DNA of 64,000 bases, taken from assembly GCA_009733775.1 (NCBI GenBank), contig WOGZ01000012.1:124001-188000 (forward strand), read 5' to 3'. Under the pieces are notes generated by a model that had not been told where the DNA came from, searched no databases, and was given only the letters and a program-made list of their open reading frames with translations. Positions within the stretch are counted from its first letter, which is position 1. Each line of letters opens with the position of its first letter. Both the position numbers and the translations under genes were made by a program. This stretch comes from Alectoria sarmentosa (lineage: Eukaryota > Ascomycota > Lecanoromycetes > Lecanorales > Parmeliaceae). Below, piece by piece: positions 1 through 13,900 of this stretch.

Positions 1-98
1 ACCCTCTCCCTCTCGATCTAACAACTAATACATACATTGACTTCGACAACACTTCTCTGTTTGGATTCCCTACCGAGACCAATATCGGACCAGTCACC

Positions 99-1914
99 AT
101 GGATCAACGTATTACCACAAACCCGTTGAGAAGTACTCACAGTGCTTCTTATTGGAATGATATTGATGAAAATGCTTGGCGCCTAGCCCCGTCTCCTATA
201 GATCAGTCTTACGCTGGTTCTATTCAGCTAACTCATTGGCCTACACGATCAAGTCCGAATGTCATCATCGATCCTTCCATTCTGGAGGAGCCAACGGAAA
301 GAGATCCATTCTTACTTCGTGAGGGACTACCTACGCCAGGCGATTACCAGAGGCGCGCACTCCAGGGAAGGGCAACGCCTGACGTCAGCCTGGACCCCTG
401 CAACTTTAACACAGCACCAACCCTCTTAGCTGTCAGCGCAGGCTCGAGTTGTGATCTGCCTCGAGACGGCCAGCAGGAACTCGGACGTGAGTTGAGAGCC
501 ACAAACCCAAGCTCGCTATCAGTGCACTCGGTAGTCTCAAAGCCTATCCAGAAGGCGAACAAAGTGTCTTCTCGCAGGAAACCAAAGTCACCAGAAGAGA
601 GACGCAAAATCGCGGAGAAGAGGCGCATAGGCGCATGTTGTCTTTGCAGCAGAGACCGCCTTAAGGTAAGTCTTGTCAGCTTTTACCAATCATGGATAGT
701 GCCCAAATAACCGCCGCTATAGTGCTCTGGCTCAGAGGGACCCTGCGCTCGTTGCACCAAGATTGGAGGATCATTACTCGCCAGTCATATCTGCCTGACT
801 GGTTTGCAAATTCACCGCAGCAAGATCAATAGGACCGGTGAAGACCCGGATCGATTCATCAATTTCAGAAACAGACTGGCGGACGAAATCAATTCCTGTG
901 CAACAATAGGAAGATACCGGTTTCTGTTCAGATGTGAGAATTTGTTGGAACAAATACGTCGCAAACATGCCATGACAGAGGAGTCTGCGACCCTAAACGG
1001 CCATCTTCCTGCCATGAGTGTTTGGGCCAGAGAAAGTTTGAAAGCCAGATCTAAGCGCTTGCCAGATAAGTTGGAAAGCTCTATGACCTCTTTCCTTCAG
1101 GCTTACTGCAACGTGTCTCCATCTTTGCCCATGGCGAGTTGCCGTAACGAATGATAAGAATCAATACACTAACGTGGTTGCAGCGTAATTGTGTCCACGA
1201 TGTTCTCAGGATTTCGAGCTGTTCTAGATTCCTTCTTGGCTTTGATGAAAACGTCAATACAGAGAGAATTGGGTCGTTTCCTCATACAGTCCCAGGTCAA
1301 CCTAGACAAGCTCTATCAGCTCCAACCGTGGTATTAGATATCGCTACCGTAGACATCACAGAGACCGAGAGACAGCTCCTCGGGATGTTGGACGAACAGA
1401 TGAAAGGGTGTGAACGCAATCGGCGCCATCCCAACTCAGTGATATTTGGACTGTGTCTCAGACGGCTGAGCCTAATTTACAGGCGCGAATTCAGCGAGTA
1501 TAGGTTGGTCAAAGGTAGGTGCCTATCCGTCATTAGAGTCCCGTCGGCCGAAGAACGCTGATTTCAAGCCCTAGAACTAGCGTCCAGGGCGGACAAAGCG
1601 AAACGCATGTACGACGGCTGCATTTCAACTTACAGCACAGTCTACTGGAAGGGCAAATCGCCATACTCCGCAAGCTGGCGCCTGGAAGATCACACCGAAG
1701 AGTTTGGGAATGACGCCGGGCTCATTGTGATGTTCGGCCGCATCATGAGAGCGGAGAGAGAATACTGTATGTTCCAAACCCTATTTTGAGAGTGCTTGTC
1801 CTCTTGCTGATTGTGAAAGGCGAGGCTCTCGATGAAAAGGATGAGGACGACAAAGCGCTCAGGGAACTCTTCCTACATCCCAAACAGAGAGGCAAGAATA
1901 GTTGGAGCGGATAG
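99..1914 (+). CDS. Zn2Cys6-type fungal transcription factor (5 exons)
   Basis: Proposed exons are 99-665, 723-1112, 1184-1514, 1569-1766 and 1820-1914; reading phase is consistent throughout and gives about 526 residues. The ATG lies in a strong context (CACCATGG). The cysteine cluster spans intron 1: C180-x2-C183-x6-C190-x6-C197-x2-C200-x12-C213. It follows a basic stretch rich in Lys, Arg and Glu, as in fungal binuclear zinc cluster DNA-binding domains, although the last spacing is longer than usual. Introns 1, 3 and 4 have GTAAGT, GTAGGT and GTATGT donors and are 57, 54 and 53 bp. Intron 2 has a good branch site (CACTAAC) and acceptor but a weak donor (GTGTCT at 1113), chosen because it alone keeps phase. 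The C-terminal part, including an ALELASRADKAKRMYD segment, resembles the helical tail common in such regulators. Expected role is nuclear DNA binding; the target is unknown. It could be an unexpressed copy if intron 2 is wrong. Confidence 0.8.
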
Positions 1915-2528
1915 CATAGTGCGGAGCTAGGCTTCACCTCTGCGACGAGGTTGGAGCCAGAGCTTCGGCCTGGCAAGGTCAACATTTGCAAGGCTCAACG
2001 TGCGGCATATTGTGTCGTAAATTTTTACCGGAGTACGGGCCCGGCGTGGAGGTTTTCCTTTATTGATTCTGCTACCTCCGTATCAGACATTTCAAGTCTG
2101 CCGGCTGACGAGGGCTTGAAAGATAGAGAAGCAAGGCTGCAGAAGTTGATAGAGATTCGACATCTCTTGTGTCCATTTCCATTTATCGCGAGCCGGTGTC
2201 GGCAATGCATTTGACAATTTATCACCAAGAGTCACATACAAAGAAGCGGCTCAGTTTACCCTTTTTAAGTAGATTTTGATTCCAGAAATATACAGAGACA
2301 TTTTCAGCAGAGAGCCAATGACTAATAGCGGAGTTACCTCATCAATCAGATCGATCCCAACAACGGTCTGAAGCAGATTGACAATTGCAAACTAGCCGTT
2401 GTCACTTGGCAGAATCGCCAACCTCTAATATATCACCGCCCCGAATATCCTCAGCCCGCCCTCCCAGCTCGTCCACATCCCGATTAGCGAATTAAAGTAC
2501 CCGGCGAGGATACTAGCCTCTGGACACT
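1915..2528. other. Intergenic, no supported gene
   Basis: Normal base composition. It holds the 3' flank of the transcription factor gene. Only short reading frames are present, and I recognise none of them. Confidence 0.5.
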
Positions 2529-3038
2529 TTAATCAAAAATTAGATCGGCCTGACAGAGTCCCTGGTGCACCATATCCATATCCTGGGCGTCCTTAGGCGG
2601 GACTAGAATCTCAAGAGGTCCTAATGCTTTTCCAAAGTAGCTCTGAAATCCATATGCCATCATCCCACTCCCCGAAACTCTTCAACCCTCGCACATTTGC
2701 CCGCAGCGGTGAGTATGGCCCCTTAATCAAAGCTATGTCTCCGAGCAGTCTTCTCTGCGTACCCGGCTTGAGCATGAGATTGGATGTGCATGAAAGCCTC
2801 GATACTTTGCAGCGTGAATAAATACGTCTAGGTGTTTGATTGTGGACTACGGCAGCGGAGAGGCGGAGAAGAGTCTTTCCTTTGTCATCCCAAGTCTCTG
2901 GTCGCAGATACTCCCCTTACTTACGAGATCCGAACTGGCTTCCAAATTAATGTAAAAGTCCCGCCACGGGTTGTATCCTGGAACCTCGTACCCTCGAGCT
3001 CCAGCGTGCGTGCCCGCTGGGGTATAGGATGAGGACAT
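2529..3038 (-). pseudogene. Broken gene of unknown function
   Basis: Read on the minus strand, an ATG at 3038 opens a first segment beginning MSSSYTPAGTHAGARGYEV and running to SSDL. It is followed by a plausible donor (GTAAGT) and, after about 100 bp, an acceptor (CACCTAG). A second segment reads TYLFTLQSIEAFMHIQS. Near 2785 the frame must change to continue as NLMLKPGTQRRLLGDIALIKG and later FGEWDDGIWISELLWKSIRT. Near 2610 it must change again to reach a tail ending CQADLIFD and a stop at 2529-2531. Each segment has protein-like composition and they are collinear, so I read this as one decayed gene with two frameshifts. I do not recognise the family. Extra tiny introns could explain the frame changes instead. 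Confidence 0.4.
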
Positions 3039-3757
3039 GCAGCTTGAAGGCCTGTGTTTACCTCCATCTCATCTTTTGAGAGAAATTAGCGTTCGTTGAC
3101 GCTGAAGGCAGAGTTGGGATGCGCTGGCGTGAACCGAGTCACGATATAAACATCTTTTGACCGAAATGGGAATGGGGTTCAATTGCTCGGAACGTTTCTT
3201 TAGAGTGGGCGGTGATTCAGACGTCCTTTACTCTGATTGATAAGTCGTAAACGGACCCTTCTAAACAGAATATCCCACGCGTTCATCTCTTTCATGGGTC
3301 CGAATATGTATGGTGGAATATCATGTCCATGGCCGCTTCTTCAACGTCACACAGACCGGTGAGGTGTTTGTTAAATGTATGTACAGCGAAACGGCAAGAG
3401 AAAAGGGAATTTACATAGCACGAGGACTTTTGTTACTAAGACGGCACCGGGAATAGGGTCTAGCTGTTGGATGAGAGCTGCGCGCCTGAAGGGCTGCCTG
3501 AATAATGCGTTTGGAGCGGCTTCGGATTTGTAGCTGACGAAACGTCTGGTCGTGGGTCCATGCCCCCCCGTCAGGCCCAAAAGAGGTCCCTAGATTCAGG
3601 CTATGGGCTCTTGGGAAATAATTCTAGGGTCTTTGGCTACAGGGCTGCCTTCCGAGGGTAGGGTTAGGGCTGCTGCTAGCGCCTTACAGGACATTCGGTG
3701 AAGAGCTCATTACACACGTTATATTAATTATTCTAGGAGTCAATCGGTTCATGAAAG
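3039..3757. other. Intergenic, no supported gene
   Basis: Normal-GC DNA between the broken gene and the left edge of the AT-rich array. Reading frames are short and overlapping. Nothing recognised. Confidence 0.5.
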
Positions 3758-3915
3758 CGGTCCTTATGTTTTCGCTCGCAAGACTTTCTCATTTTCAGAC
3801 GATTCAAGAGTATCAAGACATGAGACGGGAGTCCGCTTTATCTCGACCAATCAGTGATGTTAGATTACATTAACATGGGTAGATATTTATTTAAGCATCA
3901 AGCTAGATTTACAAT
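3758..3915 (+). repeat. Z segment, un-RIPed copy
   Basis: Matches 32512-32658 on the same strand, for example TATGTTTTCGCTCGCAA against TATATTTTCGCTCGCAA, and CGCTTTATCTCGACCAATCA against CGCTTTATCTCGATTAATTA. Most mismatches are C-to-T or G-to-A in the other copy; a middle stretch aligns poorly. It marks the outer left edge of the array. Confidence 0.75.
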
Positions 3916-3943
3916 CATTGAGGACATTTGAATCCACCGCAAC

Positions 3944-4159
3944 ATGACAAGCCGAGACCTTCAAGGCTTAATTGCATTGGATACCCTGTCACCGTCGGAC
4001 AAAATCTATCAAGGCGTAAACAAAGATGGTTGGCTTCTCTTTCGAAGTAATCTAATATATCAAAAGAAAAAGAGCATTTATCTGATAACGAAAAGATTTC
4101 TAATCGCTTTGATTTTGATAGAAGTTTATTACGATGTGAGAAAAGGCAAAATAATTTGA
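3944..4159 (+). pseudogene. Un-RIPed start of an X-encoded reading frame (hypothetical, partial)
   Basis: ATG at 3944 opens a 71-codon frame beginning MTSRDLQGLIALDTLSPSD and continuing KIYQGVNKDGWLLFRSN. The first ~30 codons lie in DNA that escaped RIP. The right-arm counterpart (about 50825 down to 50610, minus strand) carries only C-to-T/G-to-A changes there and is full of stops. Beyond about 4060 the left copy is also mutated, so the true 3' part is lost and the stop at 4159 is probably not original. I do not recognise the family. It is the best window onto what X originally encoded. Confidence 0.45.
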
Positions 4160-4566
4160 TTTACATTTTGACATTAATAATAAATAATATAAATAATAAA
4201 ATGAATTAGGTATATTTCTTTTCGATGTCGTAATAATGCGAATTAAATAATATGTTATCTGTTAACAATAAAAAGAAACTCATATAAAGTTTTCATCGAT
4301 TTTTCAAATTAATTTATATATTCTTTATCTGAGAAAAAGAGGATTAATTGAGTTAACGCATCATAAAACATTCATATAAATCAATTTTCGCTCGCAAAAT
4401 TTTTAATTTGGATGAAATTTTCTTATTTGTTAATTCATTAATATATAAATTATCTCGCAATGTTAAACGCGCGAGATGATGATCTTTCACATAAAAATGT
4501 TATTATATTAATCGATTTGATTTATAATGAGATAAAAAGAATAAATATTTTAATAACGTCTTTTGT

Positions 4567-4767
4567 TTATTGTGCACAAGTTAATTTTAATAAAAAAATA
4601 TTAAAATTAATGAATACATTATGAAAGATATAGAATATATAATAATTTTCGCAATTATATTTAAATCGTACGTCGAATGAATTACGAAATTTCAAAAAAA
4701 TTATAAATGATTCGAGTTCTCGCATTAAGACTTTAAGGACGATCTCGTTTAATATATGATTAATCAT
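4567..4767 (-). pseudogene. X remnant frame A, left arm
   Basis: A 66-codon frame containing RELESFIIFLKFRNSFDVRF. The same frame is kept in the right arm at 50002-50202 with only a few substitutions. Joint survival in two heavily mutated copies suggests real former coding sequence. Family unknown. Confidence 0.4.
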
Positions 4768-6109
4768 TAAATTTTGAAAAGAAATACAATGATCGATGCG
4801 GAGGAAATAATTGTAAAATTTTGAAATATGTTATTCGCGAAAAAAGCACGATCTCTTATCAAGTTTGAAAATCTTTTGAGAATTATGATCGATTTTTATA
4901 TAATATAATCGAATGTTAATAGATCGTAATTTACACGTTCGATGCGTTTTTCACATCGACTTTTTTTTTCGTAACATCGTTTTGATTCTTCGACGCGGTG
5001 ATAAACTTTATAATAATTGTTTATTATACGTTTTAAAGATAATAAATATATCGAAATGTTTAAATAAATCTATTATAAAGATTTATTATTATTTGAGATT
5101 TGTCATTAAGAATACTGAAAATAAAATTTATAATGTTATCACAATTTATGTTATATTGATTTAAAAGCCCTTTTTTAAATGTGAATTTTTTATTATATAA
5201 GACTTTTGATATGTTATCGAATAATAAAAGAAATTAATTATGTGATAAGCGCGCGTAAGCGTACGAAAATAAATCGCAAATGATTAGATTTGATGAGTGA
5301 TTAATAATGATTTTTATTGAATATTCGTTATTTTTCATATATCATAATTTTAATTTATGATGTTAAAAGAGTTTTAAAAAATTTATCAAAACGATCGAGA
5401 AACGTGAATTAAGACGTCAAATTGAATATAAAAATTCTTTGTTTTGATCATAATAATTAATATTATTTTAAAATCAAACATATTAAATTAATCAATATCT
5501 GTTTGTGAAATGTGTTATATTAAGATTTAAAATAACGTTATTTCCTCTTGTAAAATGTTAACGAATTTATAAAAAGATATTCTTTTTCATATTTTCGAAA
5601 ATTCATCGTGCGCGGCATAACTTAAAAAACACTTTCGACGTTTATATATAATATGTTTCTTCTCTTAATTCAAAATAAGCGATTGATTTATAACTTCTTT
5701 TGAATGTATTTAAATTTCATTTTTCTTCGAGAAAAAACGATTGAGCAGTTTTAAATTAATTATTTATTTTTGTTAATGTTATTAAATTCATTAAAATCAT
5801 TTGAATAAACTTTTGAGTCTTTGTTGAATTCTTTTCGAGAATTTTCTTTATATTATACATTAAACGATTATTTATAATCTTATCGATAAAAAACTTATCT
5901 TAATTATCAAAATGATTTATAAATTAATTCAATCAAATTGGTTTTTCAAAAAGAGAAACATTTTATTAATCTTTGAAAATTTTATCGCGAGGGATGAAAA
6001 GCGCTAATTGTTGATTTGAATCGAATATGATATGTGTGTATAAATAATTTCATTGCATTTTTCAAGTGAACATTATTTTGTTAATGAATATAAAAGAAGT
6101 TTATAAATA

Positions 6110-6448
6110 TTATAATGAGAGAAGTTCGATCTTTGCGTTTTTTTTTATTTTGTAATAATAAATCTTATTTTCAACGTAAAATTTATTTTCAATTAAAAAA
6201 TTAATAATTTTGAAATCATCGAATACGAGCCGAATGTCGCAATAATTAATTTTATAACTTTTTAAATATTTGTCGAAGACTTTAAATAAAATTATGATCT
6301 TTTTAAATGTTTTTTGAAAGGTGAAAAGATTAAATTCGAATACGAATAATTTGAATGAATTTGAATGAGACACGTCGATGAAGATAATTTTAATATACGC
6401 ATTAATTTTATAAAATAACGTTAAAATTCGATTTTGAAATTCAAACAT
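6110..6448 (-). pseudogene. X remnant frame B, left arm
   Basis: A 112-codon open frame with segments KINAYIKIIFIDVSHSN and NKFYVENKIYYYKIKKNAK. It is the longest frame left in the X core. Its right-arm copy (48325-48661) matches over the whole length but has an in-frame stop. Family unknown. Confidence 0.45.
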
Positions 6449-9400
6449 TCGACGAATTTATCATTCAATCATAAATCTCATATTATAATCTCGCATATTT
6501 ATAAATATTTATTTCAACTTTAAAAAGGGAAGCATAAATAACGTGAATTCAAAAAAAAAAGTTAAAAGAGAATATAACGTTTATAAAGAACGATATTCTC
6601 GAATATAAAAATTAACATTATCATTTTAATAAATAATTTGTTTTTTTTGATAAAGGTAATATATTAAAAGCAAAATGACAAAATTCGAATTCTTTAAAAT
6701 GATAACGATAAATGTTTGATAAGTTTTTATTTGTTGCGTTATAAGACATAAAGTTCAAAAAATTGTTTTATAAAGCGTTAACGACATAAAACATTTAATA
6801 TCGAAAGATATAATAAGGTTTAAAATCTTAATAAAATTGAGAAATTACGAATATTTATTAATGTTATTCCCTTTTAAATCTTTAAAATAATCATAATTTA
6901 TTAAAATTTCAAAATCATTATTTCTCTTTTCGAAATTCTTGATAATGTATTTTTTTTATTTAATTAAAACCTCGCTTGATTAATCATCTTCGATTATAAT
7001 TCGATTTATTTAAAATTCAAATAAAGAAACGATTCGCAAATAAAGACTTTTATAATAATTGAAAATTATATTATTAAAGAGCGTCTTTTATATAATTATG
7101 ATGAATTTATAATTATCTTTATTAGCATTTATATATCATTTAGAAATAAACGAAAATTAAATTAAAACGTTTAAGAAAAGCAAATTTTTTAAGATAGAAA
7201 TTCGTTTTGAAATAATTGAGATAAAGCGAATTTTTGTTTTTATCATCGTTATATTGTAAATTATCATTCATATTCGAATTTTTTTTTCATTTTTTATAAC
7301 GAAAGTGAAATAATATGTTAGTTTGAGGACATAATATTTTATAAATATATAAATTTCTTCAAAATTGTTTATTGATAACGTAAAGCTTTATTATCTTTTT
7401 TTTCGTTTTTTTAAAACTTTTACGTTATATAATAAAGTCTTCGCATTATAAAAGCTTTTATAAACATTATAATTGTGTTAATATATAACCTTATGCGCAA
7501 AAATTATGTATTTTCTAATTCGTTGAAAATAATAAGATTTTAATATACGTTATTCGATTTTATAAAAAAAGTGCGAAGCAACGTTTTTTAAAATATAGAA
7601 AATATGCGATTAATGAATAATTTTTACATATTCGTCAATAATAAACATATTTGATATTTTATATAAATTGTTATATTTGAATTTCGTTTAATCTTAATAT
7701 TCTTCGCAAAGTAAACATTTTAATCGTTATTATTTATCGAACAATTCGTTTTAATTAATATATAAAAACGCGTTAAAAGTTTGTCTCGATTATATTCTTC
7801 GTCAAAATAAACCTTTTTTTTTTTTACATTAAAAAATGATAAAAACGTTTTTATTTTAAAGTAAATCATATTATGAAATAAATATAAAATGTATATTAAA
7901 TATCTCATTATAGACGGCAGGGGAAAAAACGAAGTTTTTTATAATAATCGCATCGATATAAATGACTTATATTAATAAATTCATAATATATAACGTACGT
8001 TTATTATTATTAAACTTATATAAATCGATTTTAATTAAGATTTTTCGAAGTTATTATAAAATATAAAGTAAAAAATAATATAAAATAAAACGCAGAAAAT
8101 GTTATAAAATAAATTATTGAAAATATTTAAAAACATTAAAAAACATTTTAAATCGATTTAAATAAAAACAAATGAGAGGAGAAATAAAAAAAAAAGGTTT
8201 ATATAATAATAAATAAAGAATTTTTATCTTAATAAAAAAAATGTTTATAAATTTTCGAACTCTTTCGCGAAAATACGATCGATTAATAACACATTTTATT
8301 ATAACTTTAATATTAAAAACTTTCCTTTTATTGAAATGTTAAAATCTTAAAATTAATTTACGTTTTATAGGGTCGTAAAATAAATTAAAAGATTGAAAAA
8401 GAAAAGCGGGCGAAGGTATATGCGAGATGTTATCGTTATTTTAATCGATAAAATTTCAACCCTTTGAAAATCTTTGACGTGTGTTCGAATTTAATGTTAT
8501 TTTAATTTAAATGAATATCTTAAATAACGATTTTAAATTATTTTTAATAGAATTTATTTTTTTCTTTTAAGAAGGTTAAAAGTTTTCTTATTAATTTTTT
8601 TTGAAATATATATAATCATCTCATCTTTCTTTTTCATTAATAATATAAGTTTTTCACATCAATTTTTATCACGATTATTTATCGCTTTAATTTCATCGAC
8701 TTTATTATTCATTATTTCGATTGTTTAAAAATATATAAATGATAACGATTAAACGTATAATGAGAAAGAAAATATATTAACTTTAAATACGCAATCGATT
8801 ATATTTATTAATTTGAAAAAAAACGTTGAAAAAGAGCATTCGAGATAAATAAATGTAAATAAGCGATTAATCACATTGATGTTTTTATAATCTTTATATT
8901 TATTATATTCATCGTTAACGAATTTAATACGTTAAATGAGAAAATGAAATTATCGAAAAAAAAACGAATTTGAAAAGGAAATTTCGAGAGCGAATGATTG
9001 TTAAAAAGAAATTAATGAAAGTTAAAAAAAAAATGCAAAAGTGTTAATTGTACAAAAATCGAAATAAGACGTGTAATTTCGAACGCCCAATATGCGAAAT
9101 GTGTATTTAATTGAATATAATAATAAAGTGTATTTATTATATAGCGTCAAAAACGAATTCCGCGAATCTTATTAATATTGAAATTCGTTTTTATAAAAAA
9201 ATATTAAGATTTCTTTAAGATAATAAAACATTAATTTTTTCAAGTTTCGAATCTTTGAAAATATCAAAAAGTCTCGACGTATTAAAAGTGATTTCTTCGA
9301 TGCTTATTGCTTTTATTAATATTTTAATATTAAAATATATCTTAATGTCTTATATTGTCGCTTTTGTTCGTAATATTTAAAATGAATTTTAAAGGTTTAT

Positions 9401-10747
9401 TAAGATGTTTTAATTAAAAAAAAAGATTTCAAAGCGCAAAAAAAAAAGAAAACGAATTTTTTTCGATAATGAAAAAAATAACGATAATATAAAAGATAAT
9501 TCACGTTATAAAAAAAAGGATTTAAGGTTTTTTTTTAATTAGAATATTGATATAAGAGATGAAGATTAAATTAAAAACGTAATTGTTTAATTATAATAAT
9601 AATAATTCGCATTATTTTATTTTAAAATTTAAAATATTTTCAATAATGCAATGTAATTCAAGATTATAAATTATTCTTTATATTCATTTAATTAATCAAA
9701 AAAGATAATTGTTTTTCATTTTCATAAATAATTTTATTTCATTTTTTTTCAATTATTGAAAGATAATCTGACGATATTTTCTTTTATTCAAAAATATGTT
9801 ATTTAATATTTTTATAAAATAATTTCGAGCGGGAAAAGAAAATAAAATATAAAAATTATATTTATAAAAGAAAAAGAAGAGAAAAAAAGAACAATTGAAA
9901 AATTAATTTCAAATGTTATATCAATTATATGATCATTATTTTAATTTATGTTCATCTTTATTAAATTAAAAAAAAAACTTTATTACATTTCTTAAAAGAA
10001 ATATTTATATTATCTTTTTAAAGTGATTATTACGTTAATGCAAAGTGTTAATTCATTAATTATTATTTTAATAAAAGACGTAATAAATCAACGAAGAGTT
10101 TCTCAAATGTTAAAAAATATAAATAAATAACTTTATATGAATTATGAAGAGCGCTTTAAGCTTGAAAGAGTCATTAAATTATATAATTTTCTCATTATCT
10201 TTTTTCGACGAAGTCGAGGAATTTTGATTTGCGTTAATGATATTAACATTATTTAATAAAATTATAAAAGTAAAAAGAATAATCATTTCGTTAATGAAGA
10301 AATTCGATTTTTCGTCGTTAAACTTAACAGGTTTAAATGCCTCGACGTTATATACATTTTTTTTATAATATTTTAACTTGAATTTATTTAAATATTAATG
10401 ATCGCATTAAGTGTATTTGAATAATTTTAACTTTTTAAAATGATGTATAATTTCATTTTAATGTGTCTTAAAAATGTTTTTCGCTTATTTTGTTTTAATC
10501 GATTTGAAGAGTCGATTACACATTTTTTTAATTTTGAGATTCAATAATTCGCAAATTAATATTATTTCGTTAAAGTTTTGAAGAAATTAATTTGACGTTA
10601 AAACGTTTTACGCGTTATTTTTGAATGATTTTTTAAGATCGACGTTATAAAAGATAGAAGAATTATTCATATTATCGTTATATAAAGAAAATTCGAATTT
10701 AAAATGTTAATAATAATGAAAGCGTAAGCTTCTTCGATGCATTTTCG

Positions 10748-10936
10748 ATGTTTAATTTATTTATATATTTTAATCATTTTTTTGCTCGTTATTATTATTT
10801 ACGAATAATTTCGAATTCTTCTCGTTTTCAATTACATCACTTATATAAAGATTTTCATCGTTTTTATACTTATCACGCATATATCTTTTTAATTCGATTT
10901 AAAACATATATTTCTTTGAACATAAAGTGCAATTGA
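10748..10936 (+). pseudogene. X remnant frame C, left arm
   Basis: A 62-codon frame with HHLYKDFHRFYTYHAYIF and IRFKTYISLNIKCN. The right-arm copy, running from about 44004 down to 43815 on the minus strand, has the same order of residues but with stops. Family unknown. Confidence 0.35.
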
Positions 10937-13900
10937 ATTTCTCTTTTTTGAAAACGAAAAGTCGCTTTTAAGAGTTAAAAATAATGTCTTTTAAAGAAAT
11001 GTTAACTTTTTGTTTTGAAATTTTTTTTATCGCAAATGTTGATAATTATATCAAAAAGAAATATATTTCGAAATAATTTAACGTATTATTATAAAAATAT
11101 ATTATTATTAATAATCGAGAACGAAATATTAAATTTAAAATTTATTTTAATTGAAGTATTTTGTGATAAAAAGAAGTTGAATTTAGAAAATTATAATTAA
11201 AGATTTTAAGTAAAAAAGTAAAAGTATCTTAAAAAGTGTTAAAAAGTTTCGTATAAAAAGAATTTGAATAATGAGATTTTAAATAATAAAACTTTATGAG
11301 TAGAAATTTATAAATAACGAATAAAAAGTGTTAAGAAGTTTATTGTGATGAGAGTGATAAAACTTTTTTAAATAAATATTTTATCGATTTAAAGTTTAAT
11401 CTCATTTTGTTACGTTTAATAAGTTTTATATAATTTTTAAATTAATATTATTCAACGTTTCGTTAATAAGAAATGAACAAGTTTGATATTCGCGTTTATT
11501 ATTATAAACTTTAACGTGACGTAAAAAGTTATATTATAAATGATAACGTGAAATAATGAGAAATACTCGTGATTGTATTGTGAAAAAAGACACATAATTA
11601 TTTAAATTTTAATTTTCTTTTAATTTCGAGAAAACGATATTTAACGAAGATTTTAATTTAAAACTTATTGTTATTTAAAATCTTTTTGCTCAATCTGCTG
11701 CAGTTTCGTTATAATAAGATTTTTATATTTATCGTTATCGTTATATTGATTTTAATATGTACGTTAAAGAAGCGTAATGCGATAAACTTTTTTTAAACGT
11801 TATTAATTATCGATATTTTTATACTTATTCACAATATAATTTTAATATTTTATAATATTTATATACGTTTTGATGTAAAGACAAAATGTATAAAGTAAAT
11901 TAAATTTATTATTCTTTTTGATAAATGATATCTCATCGATGAGATTATTTAAATTTATTTTCACAACGGGAAAAAAATATGAAAATTGAGATTTTAAAAT
12001 AAAATAAAGATATCATCGCGGTTTTAATATCGATAATATTGATAACATATTCTTCATTTAACGTAGAATTGCGAATTGAATATAATAGATTTCACGCGTT
12101 ATTAAAACGATATGCTTTAATTAATCAACAATAATTTTTTTATATGTTTATAAATTATTCATTTGCATCAGACAAAAAGACGAATGTTTAATATAATATT
12201 CAAAAATTTCTTTTTTATTTTAACGCAAAAAACGAGCGTTAAAATAATAATTTTAACGATTTCAATTAATTATAATTGATTCATAAATAAAATAAATGAT
12301 ATAATGTTCATAATAATAAAAATGAAACGCATTTATCGATTTAAATAATTTATAATTTAAAAAATTATTTAATTCGATATCGATTCGAAATTAATGTTCG
12401 AATTAAATTGCAATTCGAATTAAAAAAGTTACGTGATTTGAATAAGCATATTATGCTCGACTTGATCCTTTTAAAAAAAAATTGTAATTATGAAAATTCA
12501 TTATTAAGTCTTTTAAGTTTATAATTTTTTAATTTTTGAAAAAAAGGACGCACGTATCACGATATTCAATTTTTACATTTTATTAAACAAGATACATTTT
12601 AAGCGTATCGTCGAAATAAGCTTTTTTAAACGTCGTAAATCAATTCAAGTTTCTTTATTATTCGAGTGTCTTTTTAAATCGTTTAATAAAATACGTCGAT
12701 ATAATAATCTTTAAATTAACGTTAATAATACGATTTCGAATAATTGATCGTTTGCGTTTTTTATATATATAATTTGAATCATGATTTAAATGTTGATTTA
12801 AATGTTTATTAAGTGCACTCGCATTTTTATCTCTTTCGAATTCTTTTTCGAATTGATCATTATAATCAATATGAAAAAAGAATATTCAATATTCAACATT
12901 ATTAAATTGCGAGATTTGATTTTTTTTATTTATAAATTATAAATGTTTAAAAGTAAAAGAATAAATTAATTATGTTAAATGTGATATCAAAATCATCGAC
13001 GTTGAGCTTAATAAAATCATGATTAAAATTACGTTTCAAATTTAAAAGAACTTATTTGATAATAAAAGTGAAGCGATGATTTGCGTTAAAATATATATAA
13101 TTTTTGTTTTTTGTAATAATGCAATTAAGAGAGATAAATTCAATATTGAAATTTTGAATAATTGAATCTTTATTAAAGAAATCGTTATATTATATTGCGA
13201 GATTGTTAAATTATAATTAATGAAAAAAAGATTTTATTTTTAATATTGTTTACGTTTATGTTTTTTTAAATTTCAAGTTCGAGCGAATAATATATTGCAA
13301 AGTTATTCAATTGAAAAATTTATTTTATCACATCGATATTCTTTTTGACGTCTCTGCGTAATAACATTTAAAGAGAACTTTTAACTTTATAACATCATTT
13401 TTGTAATTCATTTAATAAAAACATAAATAATGAAAATTTATAACGAGTATTGATCAAGAAATTGAGATAATCTTTTGCGTGATATATATTTTTAAAAAAA
13501 CGATAACGAATAAAAATCTCATAATTATTTTATCGATTTTCAACATTTGTTAACTTTGCTCGCATTTGATTTATATATAATTTAAATAAGTTTTATTTCG
13601 CTTATCTTTTCATTATTATTTAATATAAAATTGTTTTAATTATAAAGAAAATAATTAATGATTAATGAATCGTGAATATAATGTTATTGTTTTATTTCAT
13701 TTTTGACACGTTTTGATGTTTTATATTTTTTAACAATAAAGATATAAAAAGATTGTCTCGTTTAATTTAAAAATGTTAATCTTTCGATTCAATATTAAAT
13801 AAAATAAATTTCACATTTTGCGTTTTAAATTCATTAATATAAGATATATTCAATTCTTTTCACGTAAAATAAGATAAATTTAAATGAAAAATGAAATAAA

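Noticed and set aside
3655..3670. Telomere-like GGGTAGGGTTAGGG
   Set aside because: Fewer than three units; too short to support an interstitial telomere or a chromosome end.
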